64,000 nt of DNA from an uncultured Halomonas sp. (GTDB lineage Bacteria; Pseudomonadota; Gammaproteobacteria; Pseudomonadales; Halomonadaceae), in NCBI RefSeq assembly GCF_947501415.1, contig NZ_CANMVL010000011.1, positions 248,001 through 312,000 on the forward strand, given 5' to 3'. Below are positions 45,414 to 53,730 of this stretch, piece after piece. Position numbers and translations under genes: made by a program. The notes beneath the pieces are model-generated. The model worked only from the letters and a program-made list of their open reading frames with translations, did no database searches and was not told the DNA's origin. Each line of letters begins with the position of its first letter. Position 1 is the stretch's first letter.

Positions 45414-46226
45414 ATGACCCTCTCCACTGCGGCGGCAATGCCCGCCGACCGGGAGATTCCCTACTACGACAGCGTGGGCAACGAGTGTGCGATGTTCGAG
45501 CACGCCTATGCCCAGCGCCTGCCGCTGCTGCTCAAGGGGCCTACCGGCTGTGGCAAGACCCGCTTCGTCAGCCATATGGCTGCCAGACTGGGCAAGCCGC
45601 TGTTCACCGTCTCCTGTCACGACGACCTTACCGCCGCCGACCTTACCGGACGCTTCCTGTTGCAGGGCGGTGAGACACGCTGGGTCGACGGTCCGCTGAC
45701 CCGCGCCGTGCGCGAGGGCGGTATCTGCTACCTCGATGAAGTGGTCGAGGCACGCAAGGATGTCACCGTCGTGCTGCACCCGCTGACCGACGACCGCCGA
45801 CTGCTGCCGCTTGAGCGTACCGGCGAGCTGCTCGAGGCGCCGGACGACTTCATGCTGGTGGTCTCCTACAACCCCGGCTACCAGCATATCCTCAAGTCAC
45901 TCAAGCCCAGTACCCGCCAGCGCTTCGTGGCGATGACCTTCGACTTCCCACCGCCGAAGGTCGAGCGCGATATCGTGGCCCGCGAGAGCGGCCTGGAGCC
46001 GGATCGCTGTGCGGCACTGGTCAATCTGGCGGCCAGCCTGCGGGCCATGAAGGGCCAGGATCTGGAGGAGGGCATCTCCACTCGTCTGCTGGTCTACTGC
46101 GCGACCCTGATCCAGGCGGGCATGCCGATCCGAGACGCCGCCCGGGCCACCCTGGTGGAGCCGCTTACCGATGATGCCGACGTCCAGGAGGGCCTGATGG
46201 AGGCCGTTCAGGCCACCTTCGGTTGA
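45414..46226 (+). CDS. norQ: NO reductase activation AAA+ ATPase NorQ (CbbQ/NirQ family)
   Basis: 270 residues, MoxR-type AAA+. Walker A GPTGCGKT at 42-49, Walker B in GGICYLDEVVEA, sensor motif in VVSYNPGYQ. Together with NorD it inserts or matures the metal centre of NorCB, as CbbQ/CbbO do for Rubisco. The ATG follows ggagtt. Separated from norD by a dispersed repeat element. Confidence 0.93.
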   Translation: MTLSTAAAMPADREIPYYDSVGNECAMFEHAYAQRLPLLLKGPTGCGKTRFVSHMAARLGKPLFTVSCHDDLTAADLTGRFLLQGGETRWVDGPLTRAVREGGICYLDEVVEARKDVTVVLHPLTDDRRLLPLERTGELLEAPDDFMLVVSYNPGYQHILKSLKPSTRQRFVAMTFDFPPPKVERDIVARESGLEPDRCAALVNLAASLRAMKGQDLEEGISTRLLVYCATLIQAGMPIRDAARATLVEPLTDDADVQEGLMEAVQATFG

Positions 46227-46246
46227 TGAGATATTTCATGGAGGAA

Positions 46247-46368
46247 GGGGCGCCGGGGGCAAGCCGAAGAGGAGGTCCTACGCCATGGAAGGCGTCGGTA
46301 GCGTACAGGGAGGTATTTACAGCGCCTCCTCGACGGTCCGGCGCTCCGGGGCTTGCCGCCGGATCAGC
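46247..46368 (+). repeat. Dispersed structured intergenic repeat, copy B
   Basis: About 122 bp between norQ and norD, same orientation as copy A. Stems: ggcaagcc with ggcttgcc, gaggagg with cctcctc, tacgcc with ggcgt. These arms differ from copy A but remain complementary. The core gtagcgtacagggaggtatt is identical to copy A for 20 bases. Confidence 0.88.
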
Positions 46369-46413
46369 TCCTGTGTTGTCAGAGTTCGTTTCGCCTTAAC
46401 CGGGAGCTTGATC

Positions 46414-48357
46414 ATGCTGGACTTTCTTGAGGTCGAGGAGACCGTCGGCCGCTACTGGCACCGCTGGGCTTCCGGAGCGGCGAGCTACCCCGACCACCCC
46501 GAGGCGGCGGTCAGCCTCGAGAGCCTGCGTCCCATGCTCGGCGTCTTCTTTCGCGCCGGCGGAGGAGAGCAGGGCATCGAGGTGGCCGCCATCGCCCGGC
46601 GCGCCTCGGCCCACCGACTGAGCCTGCGCCAGCGGCTGGGTCTCGACGAGGAGTCCCTCGACCAGGCCCGCCGTGATGAGGAACATCTGCTGCTGCCGCC
46701 GCGCCTGGCGCTGTTTCCCGAGGCCTCCCTCAATCGCGATCTCTATCTATGGCTGACCGCCTATCTGGCCGAGGCGAGGCCACTGAGTCTTCCCGAGGAT
46801 CCCCTGCAGGCCGACCTGGCGCGGCTGCGCGAGGCGCGCCGTACCACCCGGGCCGCCCTGGCGCGCTTCCCCGGGCTGACCGAGCGCTATGTGCGGCTGT
46901 GTGGCGAGCTGCTCGCCATCCGCCCGCAGCGCAAGCGCCTGCCCGCCATGGAGCGTGCCTTGGAGGCCGCACTCTGTGCCGAGCTGGGAGCGCCCGTCCC
47001 CGAGGAGGCCTGGGCGGTGGCCATGCAGCGTTCCATCCGCGAGGATGACTTCCCCCTCGAGGAATTTCGTGCCCCCCGCGGTTATCGTCCGCCGCTGCCG
47101 GTGCCGCTCTGGGGCCAGGCGGTAACCCTTGGGACCAGCGCCGGCGTCCGCGAGGAAAGCGCGAATGACGAGGAGCTGCCCGAGGCCGCCGCCTCGGCCG
47201 ACGACGACCATGGCAAGCGCCAGGCCGATCGCCGCAAGCAGGAGCAGGCCGATCGCGATGATCCATTGATGCTCAACAATATGGAGAAAATGCTCTCCTG
47301 GGCCGAGATGGTGAACCTCAATCGTCATGTGGAGGATGAGGAGGAGGAAGAGGCGCGTCAGGCGGCGGACCAGATGGACGAGATCGTGCTCAGCGTCAAT
47401 CGCAAGAAGGCCGCCTCCCGTCTCAAGCTCGACCTCGACCTGGCGCCCGAGGAGGCCGCCGGTGGCCGCCTCAAGGGCAAGCACCCCTACCCGGAGTGGA
47501 ACCATCGCAAGCAGGCCTATCTGCCCGATCACTGCCTGGTGCTCAGCGACGTGCAGAGCGAGGAGGGAGAGAACTGGGAACCGGATGAAGCGACCCGTCG
47601 GCGTATTCGTCGCGTGCGGCGCGAATTCGAGGCGCTGCGCCCGCGGCGCGAGATCCTGCGCGGCCAACTGGATGGCAGCGAGCTCGACATGGACGCCGTG
47701 ATCCGCTCGCGCTGCGATCTGGCCGCCACCGGCGAGGCGAGTGACCGGCTCTATCTGGCCAGCCGCACCCAAGCTCGGGATCTGGCGGTCTCGATCCTGG
47801 TGGATGTGTCGCTCTCCACCGAGGCGTGGCTGCAGGATCGTCGCGTGCTCGATGTGGCCAAGGAGGCCCTGCTGGTGCTGGGGCACGGTCTGGCGGGCTG
47901 CGGCGACGACTATTCGATTCACAGCTTCACCTCCCAGCGTCGCCACAAGGTGTGGGTCAATACGCTAAAGTCATTCGACGAGCCCATGGGGGAGCGGGTG
48001 ACGCGGCGCATTTCGGCGCTGAAGCCGGGTAGCTACACGCGCATGGGACCGGCGATTCGTCACCTGTCCAGGCAGCTGAGCGAGCGCCCCAACCGTCATC
48101 GCCTGCTGCTGATGCTGACCGATGGCAAGCCCAACGATAATGACTACTACGAGGGCCGCTACGGTATCGAGGATACCCGCAAGGCGGTGCTCGAGGCGCG
48201 GCGCCAGGAGGTGAAGGTGTTCGGGGTGACCATCGATCGCGAGGCGGGGCAGTATATCCCTCACCTGTTCGGTCGCGGTGGCTACGCCATCGTACAGCGT
48301 CCCGAGCACCTCGCCCTGGCGTTGCCGAGTATCTATCGCCAGATCATCGCCACCTGA
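46414..48357 (+). CDS. norD: NO reductase activation protein NorD (VWA domain)
   Basis: 647 residues. Helical N-terminal half, a highly acidic central linker (about 245-335, several EE/DD runs), then a von Willebrand A domain starting near 460 with the MIDAS motif DVSLS, a later T in GSYTRMG and TDGKPNDNDYYEGRYG. Partner of NorQ. Start at 46414 with cgggag; the open frame extends back to 46285 through the repeat and is not used. The message reads through copy B. Confidence 0.92.
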   Translation: MLDFLEVEETVGRYWHRWASGAASYPDHPEAAVSLESLRPMLGVFFRAGGGEQGIEVAAIARRASAHRLSLRQRLGLDEESLDQARRDEEHLLLPPRLALFPEASLNRDLYLWLTAYLAEARPLSLPEDPLQADLARLREARRTTRAALARFPGLTERYVRLCGELLAIRPQRKRLPAMERALEAALCAELGAPVPEEAWAVAMQRSIREDDFPLEEFRAPRGYRPPLPVPLWGQAVTLGTSAGVREESANDEELPEAAASADDDHGKRQADRRKQEQADRDDPLMLNNMEKMLSWAEMVNLNRHVEDEEEEEARQAADQMDEIVLSVNRKKAASRLKLDLDLAPEEAAGGRLKGKHPYPEWNHRKQAYLPDHCLVLSDVQSEEGENWEPDEATRRRIRRVRREFEALRPRREILRGQLDGSELDMDAVIRSRCDLAATGEASDRLYLASRTQARDLAVSILVDVSLSTEAWLQDRRVLDVAKEALLVLGHGLAGCGDDYSIHSFTSQRRHKVWVNTLKSFDEPMGERVTRRISALKPGSYTRMGPAIRHLSRQLSERPNRHRLLLMLTDGKPNDNDYYEGRYGIEDTRKAVLEARRQEVKVFGVTIDREAGQYIPHLFGRGGYAIVQRPEHLALALPSIYRQIIAT

Positions 48358-48395
48358 GCCGCTGCAATCCATACCATCGCCGAGGAGATGCGCCC

Positions 48396-48614
48396 ATGAC
48401 CTCTCGAACCCGACTGATCCTCGCCGTGGCGGCCTGGTGCCTGGTCGCCGTGGCGCTGGTGCTGCCGCTGGTGTGGCTGATCAATAACCGCGACTGGGGG
48501 GTGGGGCTGATACTGTTGGCGCCGGTGCTGGTCTACGGCCTGATGCGCCTGGGGCGTTCCCTGGAGAGCTGGGCTCGGGCGAGTGCACCGCCGAAGCATC
48601 CTCAGCGACGCTAG
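48396..48614 (+). CDS. Small two-helix membrane protein, unknown
   Basis: 72 residues with two transmembrane helices (about 8-29 and 36-52) and a basic C-terminal tail (PPKHPQRR). The ATG at 48396 is preceded by gaggagatg. Lies 38 bp after norD in the same direction, so probably the last gene of the nor operon. No family recognised. Many nor operons end in small membrane proteins. Confidence 0.62.
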   Translation: MTSRTRLILAVAAWCLVAVALVLPLVWLINNRDWGVGLILLAPVLVYGLMRLGRSLESWARASAPPKHPQRR

Positions 48615-48639
48615 GACGATAGAGTGTGACGAAATATGA

Positions 48640-48749
48640 GGGGCGCTGGTGGCAAGCCGACGAGGAGGTCCTATGCCAGGGATGGCATCGGTAGCGCCCA
48701 GGGAGGGGTCCACAGCGCCTCCTCAAAGGCTTGCCTCCAGATCAGCCCC
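48640..48749 (+). repeat. Dispersed structured intergenic repeat, copy C
   Basis: About 110 bp between the small membrane protein gene and the 3' end of norF. Outer stem ggcaagcc/ggcttgcc, second gaggagg/cctcctc, inner atgcc/ggcat (versus acgcc/ggcgt in copy B). Core diverged to gtagcgcccagggagggg. Confidence 0.85.
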
Positions 48750-48825
48750 GACCGATCAGGGCTATATGCGATAGCCTCGCCTGCATTTGCAGGCCCTTTG
48801 TTGTGTGACGCTCAAGCAATGCGCC

Positions 48826-49116
48826 TCAGGCCATCCGGCCCACCAGATAGCCGGTACCGATCAGCGCGAGGGTGAGGATCACCAGGCCCACGAAGGCCCC
48901 CTTCCAGGCCGGAGTGGCCCTGCGCAGGTTGAGATAGACCATCAGCAGGCGCTGGGCCTTGAAGCCGGTGGCCAGGATGACCAGCGCCGCCGACCATAAC
49001 GGCAGCGTCTGCCAGTCATCGGCATCGAGCAGCGCCGAGACCATCGACACCACCGTCAGGCCCATCAGCACGGCCCAGGTGGTCAGCAGGCGGCGGGTGC
49101 CGGGCAGAGATGTCAT
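48826..49116 (-). CDS. norF: NorF-like protein (cytochrome c oxidase subunit IV family)
   Basis: 96 residues with three transmembrane helices. TWAVLMGLTVVSMVSALLD, ILATGFKAQRLLMVYLNLRRA and FVGLVILTLALIGTGYLVG fit the prokaryotic COX4/NorF pattern. Start 49116 is preceded on the minus strand by ggagg. NorF with NorE supports full NO reductase activity in Paracoccus. It follows norE, but a 187-bp repeat lies between. Confidence 0.85.
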   Translation of the reverse strand: MTSLPGTRRLLTTWAVLMGLTVVSMVSALLDADDWQTLPLWSAALVILATGFKAQRLLMVYLNLRRATPAWKGAFVGLVILTLALIGTGYLVGRMA

Positions 49117-49165
49117 AAAGCCTCCGGGGCAGTGTGAGGTTTTCGCAGATGGAATCACCGCTCAA

Positions 49166-49352
49166 GGCTGTTCCGGCGACAGGCCTGCGAGGGGGCGCTG
49201 TGAACCCTTCCTTGGGCGCTACCGACGCCCTGCTTCGCTCTCGCATCCTGCTCCGCTTGCAGGACCGGTGCTGGCCCTCCATGGCCAGCCCGTTCGAAGC
49301 AGTGCTTCTCACCCCTGGCGTAGGACCCCCTCTTCGACCTGTCCCCGGCGCC
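49166..49352 (-). repeat. Dispersed structured intergenic repeat, copy D (inverted, with insertion)
   Basis: Opposite orientation to copies A-C. Matching ends ggcgacaggcctgcgagggg and ctcttcgacctgtccccggc are split by about 82 extra bases at 49230-49311, located in the apical loop. The insertion is itself an inverted repeat. Lies in the norE-norF gap, within an operon. Confidence 0.85.
49230..49311. mobile_element. Palindromic insertion inside repeat copy D
   Basis: About 82 bp bounded by CTGCTTCG (49230-49237) and CGAAGCAG (49295-49302), with an inner stem GCTGGCC-ctccat-GGCCAGC (49270-49289). It replaces the short loop found in copies B and C. No coding capacity, so at most a MITE-like unit. 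Confidence 0.5.
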
Positions 49353-49412
49353 TTTCGCTATCAAGACAGAGCCAACTGCGATTGTGCTTCGGGCCTGTGT
49401 AGAAGAGAGCCC

Positions 49413-49982
49413 TCAGCGCAAGAGATAAAGCAGCGGGTAGAGCAGGATCCAGATCAGATCGACCATATGCCAGAAGGCGGCGGCGGTCTCCACGTTCTCC
49501 AGGCTGGTGCGCCAGCTGACCAATCCCAGCAGCGCCAGGCCGAACAGCACGTGGGCGAAATGAAAGGCGGTCAGCCCATAGTAGAAGCCGAAGAAGGTGT
49601 TGGTCTCAGGCGTGATGCCGATGGCGAACTTGCTCGAATACTCGACCACCTTGATCACGCCGAACAACACGCCGAGCCCCATGGAGGCGGCCAGCCACTG
49701 GCGGGCACGCCGGATACGCTCGCTGGCGGTGGCCTCCACCGCCAATGCCACACAGAGCCCGCTGGTCAGCAGCACCAAAGTGTTGAGCCCTCCCAGCAGC
49801 GGATCAAGCTGCTGCTGGGAGGCGTCGAACAGCGCCACCTGGGCGGCGCGCTCCGAGGAGTAGAGGGCGAAGAATGCCATGAACACCAGCAACTCGCTGA
49901 GGATCAGCACCCATATCAGCGGGTTGCCGGGCAGGGCAGAGAGCGGCCCCCAGCCGGGGTTGGGAAGCTCCTGCTCCCTCAT
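49413..49982 (-). CDS. norE: NorE-like protein (cytochrome c oxidase subunit III family)
   Basis: 189 residues with five transmembrane helices. LILSELLVFMAFFALYSSERA near the start and TAFHFAHVLFGLALLGL with FWHMVDLIWILLYPLLYL at the end are typical of COX3-like NorE. Accessory to NorCB assembly or activity. Start overlaps the upstream gene stop (ATGA). Confidence 0.9.
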   Translation of the reverse strand: MREQELPNPGWGPLSALPGNPLIWVLILSELLVFMAFFALYSSERAAQVALFDASQQQLDPLLGGLNTLVLLTSGLCVALAVEATASERIRRARQWLAASMGLGVLFGVIKVVEYSSKFAIGITPETNTFFGFYYGLTAFHFAHVLFGLALLGLVSWRTSLENVETAAAFWHMVDLIWILLYPLLYLLR

Positions 49983-50437
49983 GCGTCGCTCAGGGTGACC
50001 CGGGCGCCGCCGAAGGCCAGGCTGCGCGGGTTATCCACCGGGCGGTTGGAGGTCAGGCGGGCGATGCCCACGGCACAGCGGCCTACCATCCAGATCAGGC
50101 AGGCGGTGAAGTAGAGGTAACCCAGGGCCCAGGGGGCCATGGGCGGCGTGCCGACCAGCCCGAGCAGCTGCCAGGCGGCAGTGAAGAACGCCCCGCCCAG
50201 CACGCCCAGCCAGAAGGTGCGAATCTGGAACTGCAGGTGGCTCTTTACCCAAGGCTCGGCGCTGCGCTGCTTGACGTGGGCGATCAGCACGCCGACAGGT
50301 GCCGTTACCACCGCCAGCACGCTGCCCAGGAAGAGCATGTAGACGATGACGGCGGCGCCGCGCCCCCGGGACTGCTTGTCGGGAGCCGCTTCGTTCATAT
50401 GGCGAGCATTGGCGGGTATGGCCTGAGGGGTGGACAT
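49979..50437 (-). CDS. DUF4870-like membrane protein at the head of the norEF operon
   Basis: 152 residues with three or four transmembrane helices. HLQFQIRTFWLGVLGG and the preceding AEPWVKSH match the DUF4870 pattern of small membrane proteins. The first 25 residues are hydrophilic. Its stop overlaps the norE start, so the two are coupled. NsrR-like site at 50484-50506, about 47 bases upstream. Function unknown. Confidence 0.72.
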   Translation of the reverse strand: MSTPQAIPANARHMNEAAPDKQSRGRGAAVIVYMLFLGSVLAVVTAPVGVLIAHVKQRSAEPWVKSHLQFQIRTFWLGVLGGAFFTAAWQLLGLVGTPPMAPWALGYLYFTACLIWMVGRCAVGIARLTSNRPVDNPRSLAFGGARVTLSDA

Positions 50438-50483
50438 GGCGGGTCCTCGCGTGACAGGCGACCGGCCCTGGCGAGCCGGTCTA

Positions 50484-50506
50484 ATGATGTATTCAGAATA
50501 CTATTA
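50484..50506 (-). promoter_or_regulatory. NsrR-like operator before DUF4870-norE-norF
   Basis: Plus strand arms ATGATGTATTC and GAATACTATTA; 15 of 22 positions fit the NsrR pattern, including the core GATGTATT and AATAC. Only candidate regulatory site in front of this operon. Confidence 0.45.
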
Positions 50507-50540
50507 TAGTGCGAGGCCGTGTGCATAGCCTTGGCCTGGA

Positions 50541-51809
50541 TCAACTCACGGCCGGCTTTTCAGGATGCTTGGCGTCGCGGGTCAGCATCGGGGCACGGCG
50601 CTCGGTCCACCACATCCAGATGATCGAGACCAGGGTCACGCCGAAGCAGAGCATCCATACGGTGGTGGCCACGCCGGTGAGGTCCACCAGGGCGCCGAAC
50701 ATGATCGGCAGCAGGAAGCCACCCACCCCGCCGGCCAGGCCGACGATGCCGGAGACCAGGCCGAGGTTCTCATGATACTCGTTGGAGAGATACTTGAAGA
50801 CCGAGGCCTTGCCGATGCCCCAGGCGATGCCCACCACGAACAGCGCACTGGTGAACAGCCATACCGGGATGCCGAAGCCAAACTCCACCACCCCTTCGCC
50901 GCCGGCGCCGGCCACACGGTACTGGGTCTCGGGGTAGGACATGATGAACAGGGCGATCAGGCTGGCCCACATGCAGGCCCAGGTGACGGTATGCGCCCCG
51001 AAGCGGTCGGAGAGCCAGCCGCCGAAGGCGCGGATCACGCCGGAGGGGAGCACGAAGATGGTGGCGATCAGGGCGGCGACCTGGATGCCGAGGCCGTACT
51101 CCCCCATATAGTAGCGGGTCAGCCACAGGGAGACGCCGACATAGCCGCCGAACACCACGGAGTAGTACTGGCAGTACTTCCACACCTTGGGGTCGTTGAG
51201 CACCTTGAGCTGGTCGCGCAGCGAGACACGGTTGGTGGTGCGGTGGGCCGGGTTGGAGTAGGTGAAGAACCAGAACAGCACGGCGGTGACCAGCATGATG
51301 CCCGCGTAGATATTGGGCACCGCCTGCCAGCCCAGCACCACGATCACGGTGGGGGCAATGAACTTGGTGACCGCGGCACCGGCGTTGCCGGCGCCGAAGA
51401 TGCCCATGGCCAGGCCCTGGCGATCCTTCTCGAACCACTTGGCGGTGTAGGTGATGCCTACCGAGAAGGAGCCGCCGGCCAGGCCGACGAAGGCGCCCAG
51501 TACCAGCAGTTGCCAGTACTCGGTGGCGAACTGCACCAGCCAGATGGCCGGCACGATCAGCAGCAGGATGATGAAGAACACCGGCCGGCCACCGTGGCGG
51601 TCGGTCAGCGAGCCCAGGGGCAGGCGCGACAGGGCGCCGGTCAGGATGGGGACCGCGGTGAGGATACCGAACTGGGTACCGTTGAGGTTGAGCTCCTCGG
51701 CGATCGGCACGCCGATCTCGCCGAACATGGTCCACACCATGAAGCACATGGTGAAGGCGAAGGTGTTGGCGATCAGCACCGAGGTCTGCTTGAAGCGTTC
51801 AGAGGCCAT
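50541..51809 (-). CDS. narK: NarK type I nitrate/proton symporter (MFS)
   Basis: 422 residues, twelve transmembrane helices. Nitrate signature GGSFSVGITYTAKWF and GIFGAGNAGAAVTKF; TM Arg residues expected for nitrate binding are present. It belongs to the shorter NarK1 group, thought to import nitrate with protons. Second gene of a pair with the longer NarK upstream, 52 bp apart. In Paracoccus the two types are fused in one protein. Confidence 0.88.
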   Translation of the reverse strand: MASERFKQTSVLIANTFAFTMCFMVWTMFGEIGVPIAEELNLNGTQFGILTAVPILTGALSRLPLGSLTDRHGGRPVFFIILLLIVPAIWLVQFATEYWQLLVLGAFVGLAGGSFSVGITYTAKWFEKDRQGLAMGIFGAGNAGAAVTKFIAPTVIVVLGWQAVPNIYAGIMLVTAVLFWFFTYSNPAHRTTNRVSLRDQLKVLNDPKVWKYCQYYSVVFGGYVGVSLWLTRYYMGEYGLGIQVAALIATIFVLPSGVIRAFGGWLSDRFGAHTVTWACMWASLIALFIMSYPETQYRVAGAGGEGVVEFGFGIPVWLFTSALFVVGIAWGIGKASVFKYLSNEYHENLGLVSGIVGLAGGVGGFLLPIMFGALVDLTGVATTVWMLCFGVTLVSIIWMWWTERRAPMLTRDAKHPEKPAVS

Positions 51810-51861
51810 GGGACCCTCCGAGTCTATCGGGTTAAGGGACGATATCGGGTTCGGTAAGGGA

Positions 51862-53454
51862 TCAGGGGTTCTTCACATAGGCGCCGGGACGCAGGTAGAA
51901 CCACCAGTTGACCACCAGGCAGACGGCGTAGAAAACCGCGAAGCCGTACATGGCGAGCTCCGGCGTGCCGGCCTTGATCTGCTCACCCATCACCCGGGGT
52001 GCGATAAAGGAGCCATAGGCGGCGACGGCGGAGGTCCAGCCCAGCGCCGGGCCCTTCTGCTGGGGGTCGAAGATGAAGCCGATGCTGCGGAAGGTCGAAC
52101 CGTTGCCGATGCCGCTGGCGGCGAACAGCAGGATGAACAGCAGCAGGAACATCCAGAAGTACTGGTTGGGGTCGGTGGAGTTGTAGGCCAGCATCATCAC
52201 GTAGCCGGCGCCCACGGAGCCCACCACCATGATCGCGGTGATCACCTGGGTGACGATGGAGCCGCCCAGCTTGTCAGAGATCCAGCCGCCCACCGGACGG
52301 ATCAGGGCGCCGACGAAGGGCCCCATCCAGGCCCAGGTCAGGGCGCTGGGGGCGTCCGGGTTGGCGACACGGACCATGCTGCCATCGGCGGCCACCTCCA
52401 TCATGTTGCCGAAGATCACCGAGATGGAGAGCGGCAGGGCCGCGGAGAAGCCGATGAAGGAGCCGAAGGTGGCGATATAGAGCACGGTCATCGACCAGGT
52501 GTGCTTGTTGGAGAAGATCTCGAACTGCTTCTTGATGGCGGGCTTGATATCACCCGGGATCAGGCGCAGCAGCACCACGGTTAGCACGATGGTCAGCGGC
52601 AGGGCGATCCACATGTTGAGATAGCCCAGCGCCACCACGCCGGCGATGGAGGTCACGATGCCGACCCCGTAGAGGCCGAGAATCTTGCCGAAGGCCTGCA
52701 GTGGGGAGCCTGGATTCGGGGTGATGGTGCGCAGGTTGTTCATGCCGAACCAGCCCGCGAAGGCCAGCGGAATCAGCAGCAGCATCCACACGAACCCGGC
52801 GTTCTGGATCCAGGTATCGGTGCCCGCCTCGATGCGGCCGATCAGGGTGCCGCTGGCCTTCTCAAGCGCCATCGGCTCGCCACCCAAAGCGCCGAACAGG
52901 CCCACCGTCATCACCAGCGGGATCAGGATCTGCATGGTGGTGACGCCGAAGTTGCCGAGCCCGGCGTTCATGCCCAGGGCATAGCCCTGCTGCTTCTTGG
53001 GGAAGAAGTTGGAGATGTTGCTCATCGAGTTGGCGAAGTTGCCGCCGCCGATGCCCGAGAGCAGGGCCAGGGCCTGGAACACCCAGAACGGCGTCCCGGG
53101 GTTCATCAACGCGATGCCGGTTCCCATGGCGGGGAGCATTAGCAGGGCGGTCGTCAGGAAGATGGTATTGCGACCACCGGCGATACGGATCATGAAGGAG
53201 GCCGGGATGCGTAGGGTGGCACCGGCCAGACCGGCAATCGCGGTCAGAGTGAACAGCTGCTCCACCGAGAACGGAAAGCCCAGGTTCTGCATCTGAGTGG
53301 TGATCATGCCCCACATCAGCCAGACGGCGAAGCCCAGCAGCAGGCTGGGAATGGAGACCCACAGGTTGCGGTTGGCAACCTTCTTGCCTTCCGACTCCCA
53401 GAACTCCTCGTTCTCGACATCCCACCGTTCGATGTCGGCATTCTTTCTGGTCAT
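51862..53454 (-). CDS. narK: NarK type II nitrate/nitrite antiporter (MFS)
   Basis: 530 residues, twelve transmembrane helices. It carries the E. coli NarK-like N-terminus (NLWVSIPSLLLGFAVWLMWG) and signature GGGNFANSMSNISNFFPKKQQG / GMNAGLGNFGVTTMQ. This type exchanges nitrite for nitrate. Start at 53454 (MTRKNADIERWD) follows gggggaaac; the frame extends to 53517 through the FNR box and is not used. NarL-like sites lie further upstream. Confidence 0.92.
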   Translation of the reverse strand: MTRKNADIERWDVENEEFWESEGKKVANRNLWVSIPSLLLGFAVWLMWGMITTQMQNLGFPFSVEQLFTLTAIAGLAGATLRIPASFMIRIAGGRNTIFLTTALLMLPAMGTGIALMNPGTPFWVFQALALLSGIGGGNFANSMSNISNFFPKKQQGYALGMNAGLGNFGVTTMQILIPLVMTVGLFGALGGEPMALEKASGTLIGRIEAGTDTWIQNAGFVWMLLLIPLAFAGWFGMNNLRTITPNPGSPLQAFGKILGLYGVGIVTSIAGVVALGYLNMWIALPLTIVLTVVLLRLIPGDIKPAIKKQFEIFSNKHTWSMTVLYIATFGSFIGFSAALPLSISVIFGNMMEVAADGSMVRVANPDAPSALTWAWMGPFVGALIRPVGGWISDKLGGSIVTQVITAIMVVGSVGAGYVMMLAYNSTDPNQYFWMFLLLFILLFAASGIGNGSTFRSIGFIFDPQQKGPALGWTSAVAAYGSFIAPRVMGEQIKAGTPELAMYGFAVFYAVCLVVNWWFYLRPGAYVKNP

Positions 53455-53503
53455 GACGTTTCCCCCTTGAGGTCTAGCGGTGCTCGCATCGGCCATGATC
53501 GGG

Positions 53504-53517
53504 TTGATCAATATCAA
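53504..53517 (-). promoter_or_regulatory. FNR/Anr box of narK
   Basis: TTGAT-CAAT-ATCAA is a perfect consensus. At -41.5 spacing the start would be near 53469, 15 bases before the narK ATG. Confidence 0.9.
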
Positions 53518-53595
53518 GGCGCGCGAAGATGGGGGAAAGATACGCCGCGCGGCGGCATCGGGAAACGTGGCATGCGGCTCCCCCTGGCGGTGGCA

Positions 53596-53611
53596 TACCT
53601 CCAGGGGGGTA
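53596..53611. promoter_or_regulatory. NarL-like 7-2-7 site upstream of narK
   Basis: TACCTCC-AG-GGGGGTA: two heptamers close to TACYYMT in the inverted 7-2-7 arrangement preferred by NarL/NarP. About 86 bases upstream of the FNR box. Confidence 0.55.
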
Positions 53612-53660
53612 GGAGAGAGCTGTTTTTAATTTGCTGTTTTTATTGAGTTATTATTATTTC
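53612..53660. other. AT-rich tract in the narK regulatory region
   Basis: From 53619 the sequence becomes almost pure A/T for about 40 bases (gctgttttta appears twice), in a GC-rich genome. This is the sort of sequence used by IHF or as a bend between distal NarL sites and a promoter. No exact IHF consensus was found. Confidence 0.4.
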
Positions 53661-53692
53661 AGAGGTAAGGGTAAGGGGCGCGTCGACGCTCC

Positions 53693-53709
53693 GGGGGTAT
53701 TTGGAGGTA
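53693..53709. promoter_or_regulatory. Two direct NarL-like heptamers after narL
   Basis: GGGGGTA (53693-53699) and GGAGGTA (53703-53709) in direct orientation, three bases apart, just beyond the narL stop codon and facing narK. Confidence 0.4.
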
Positions 53710-53730
53710 TCCACACAGAGCCCGCTTCGG

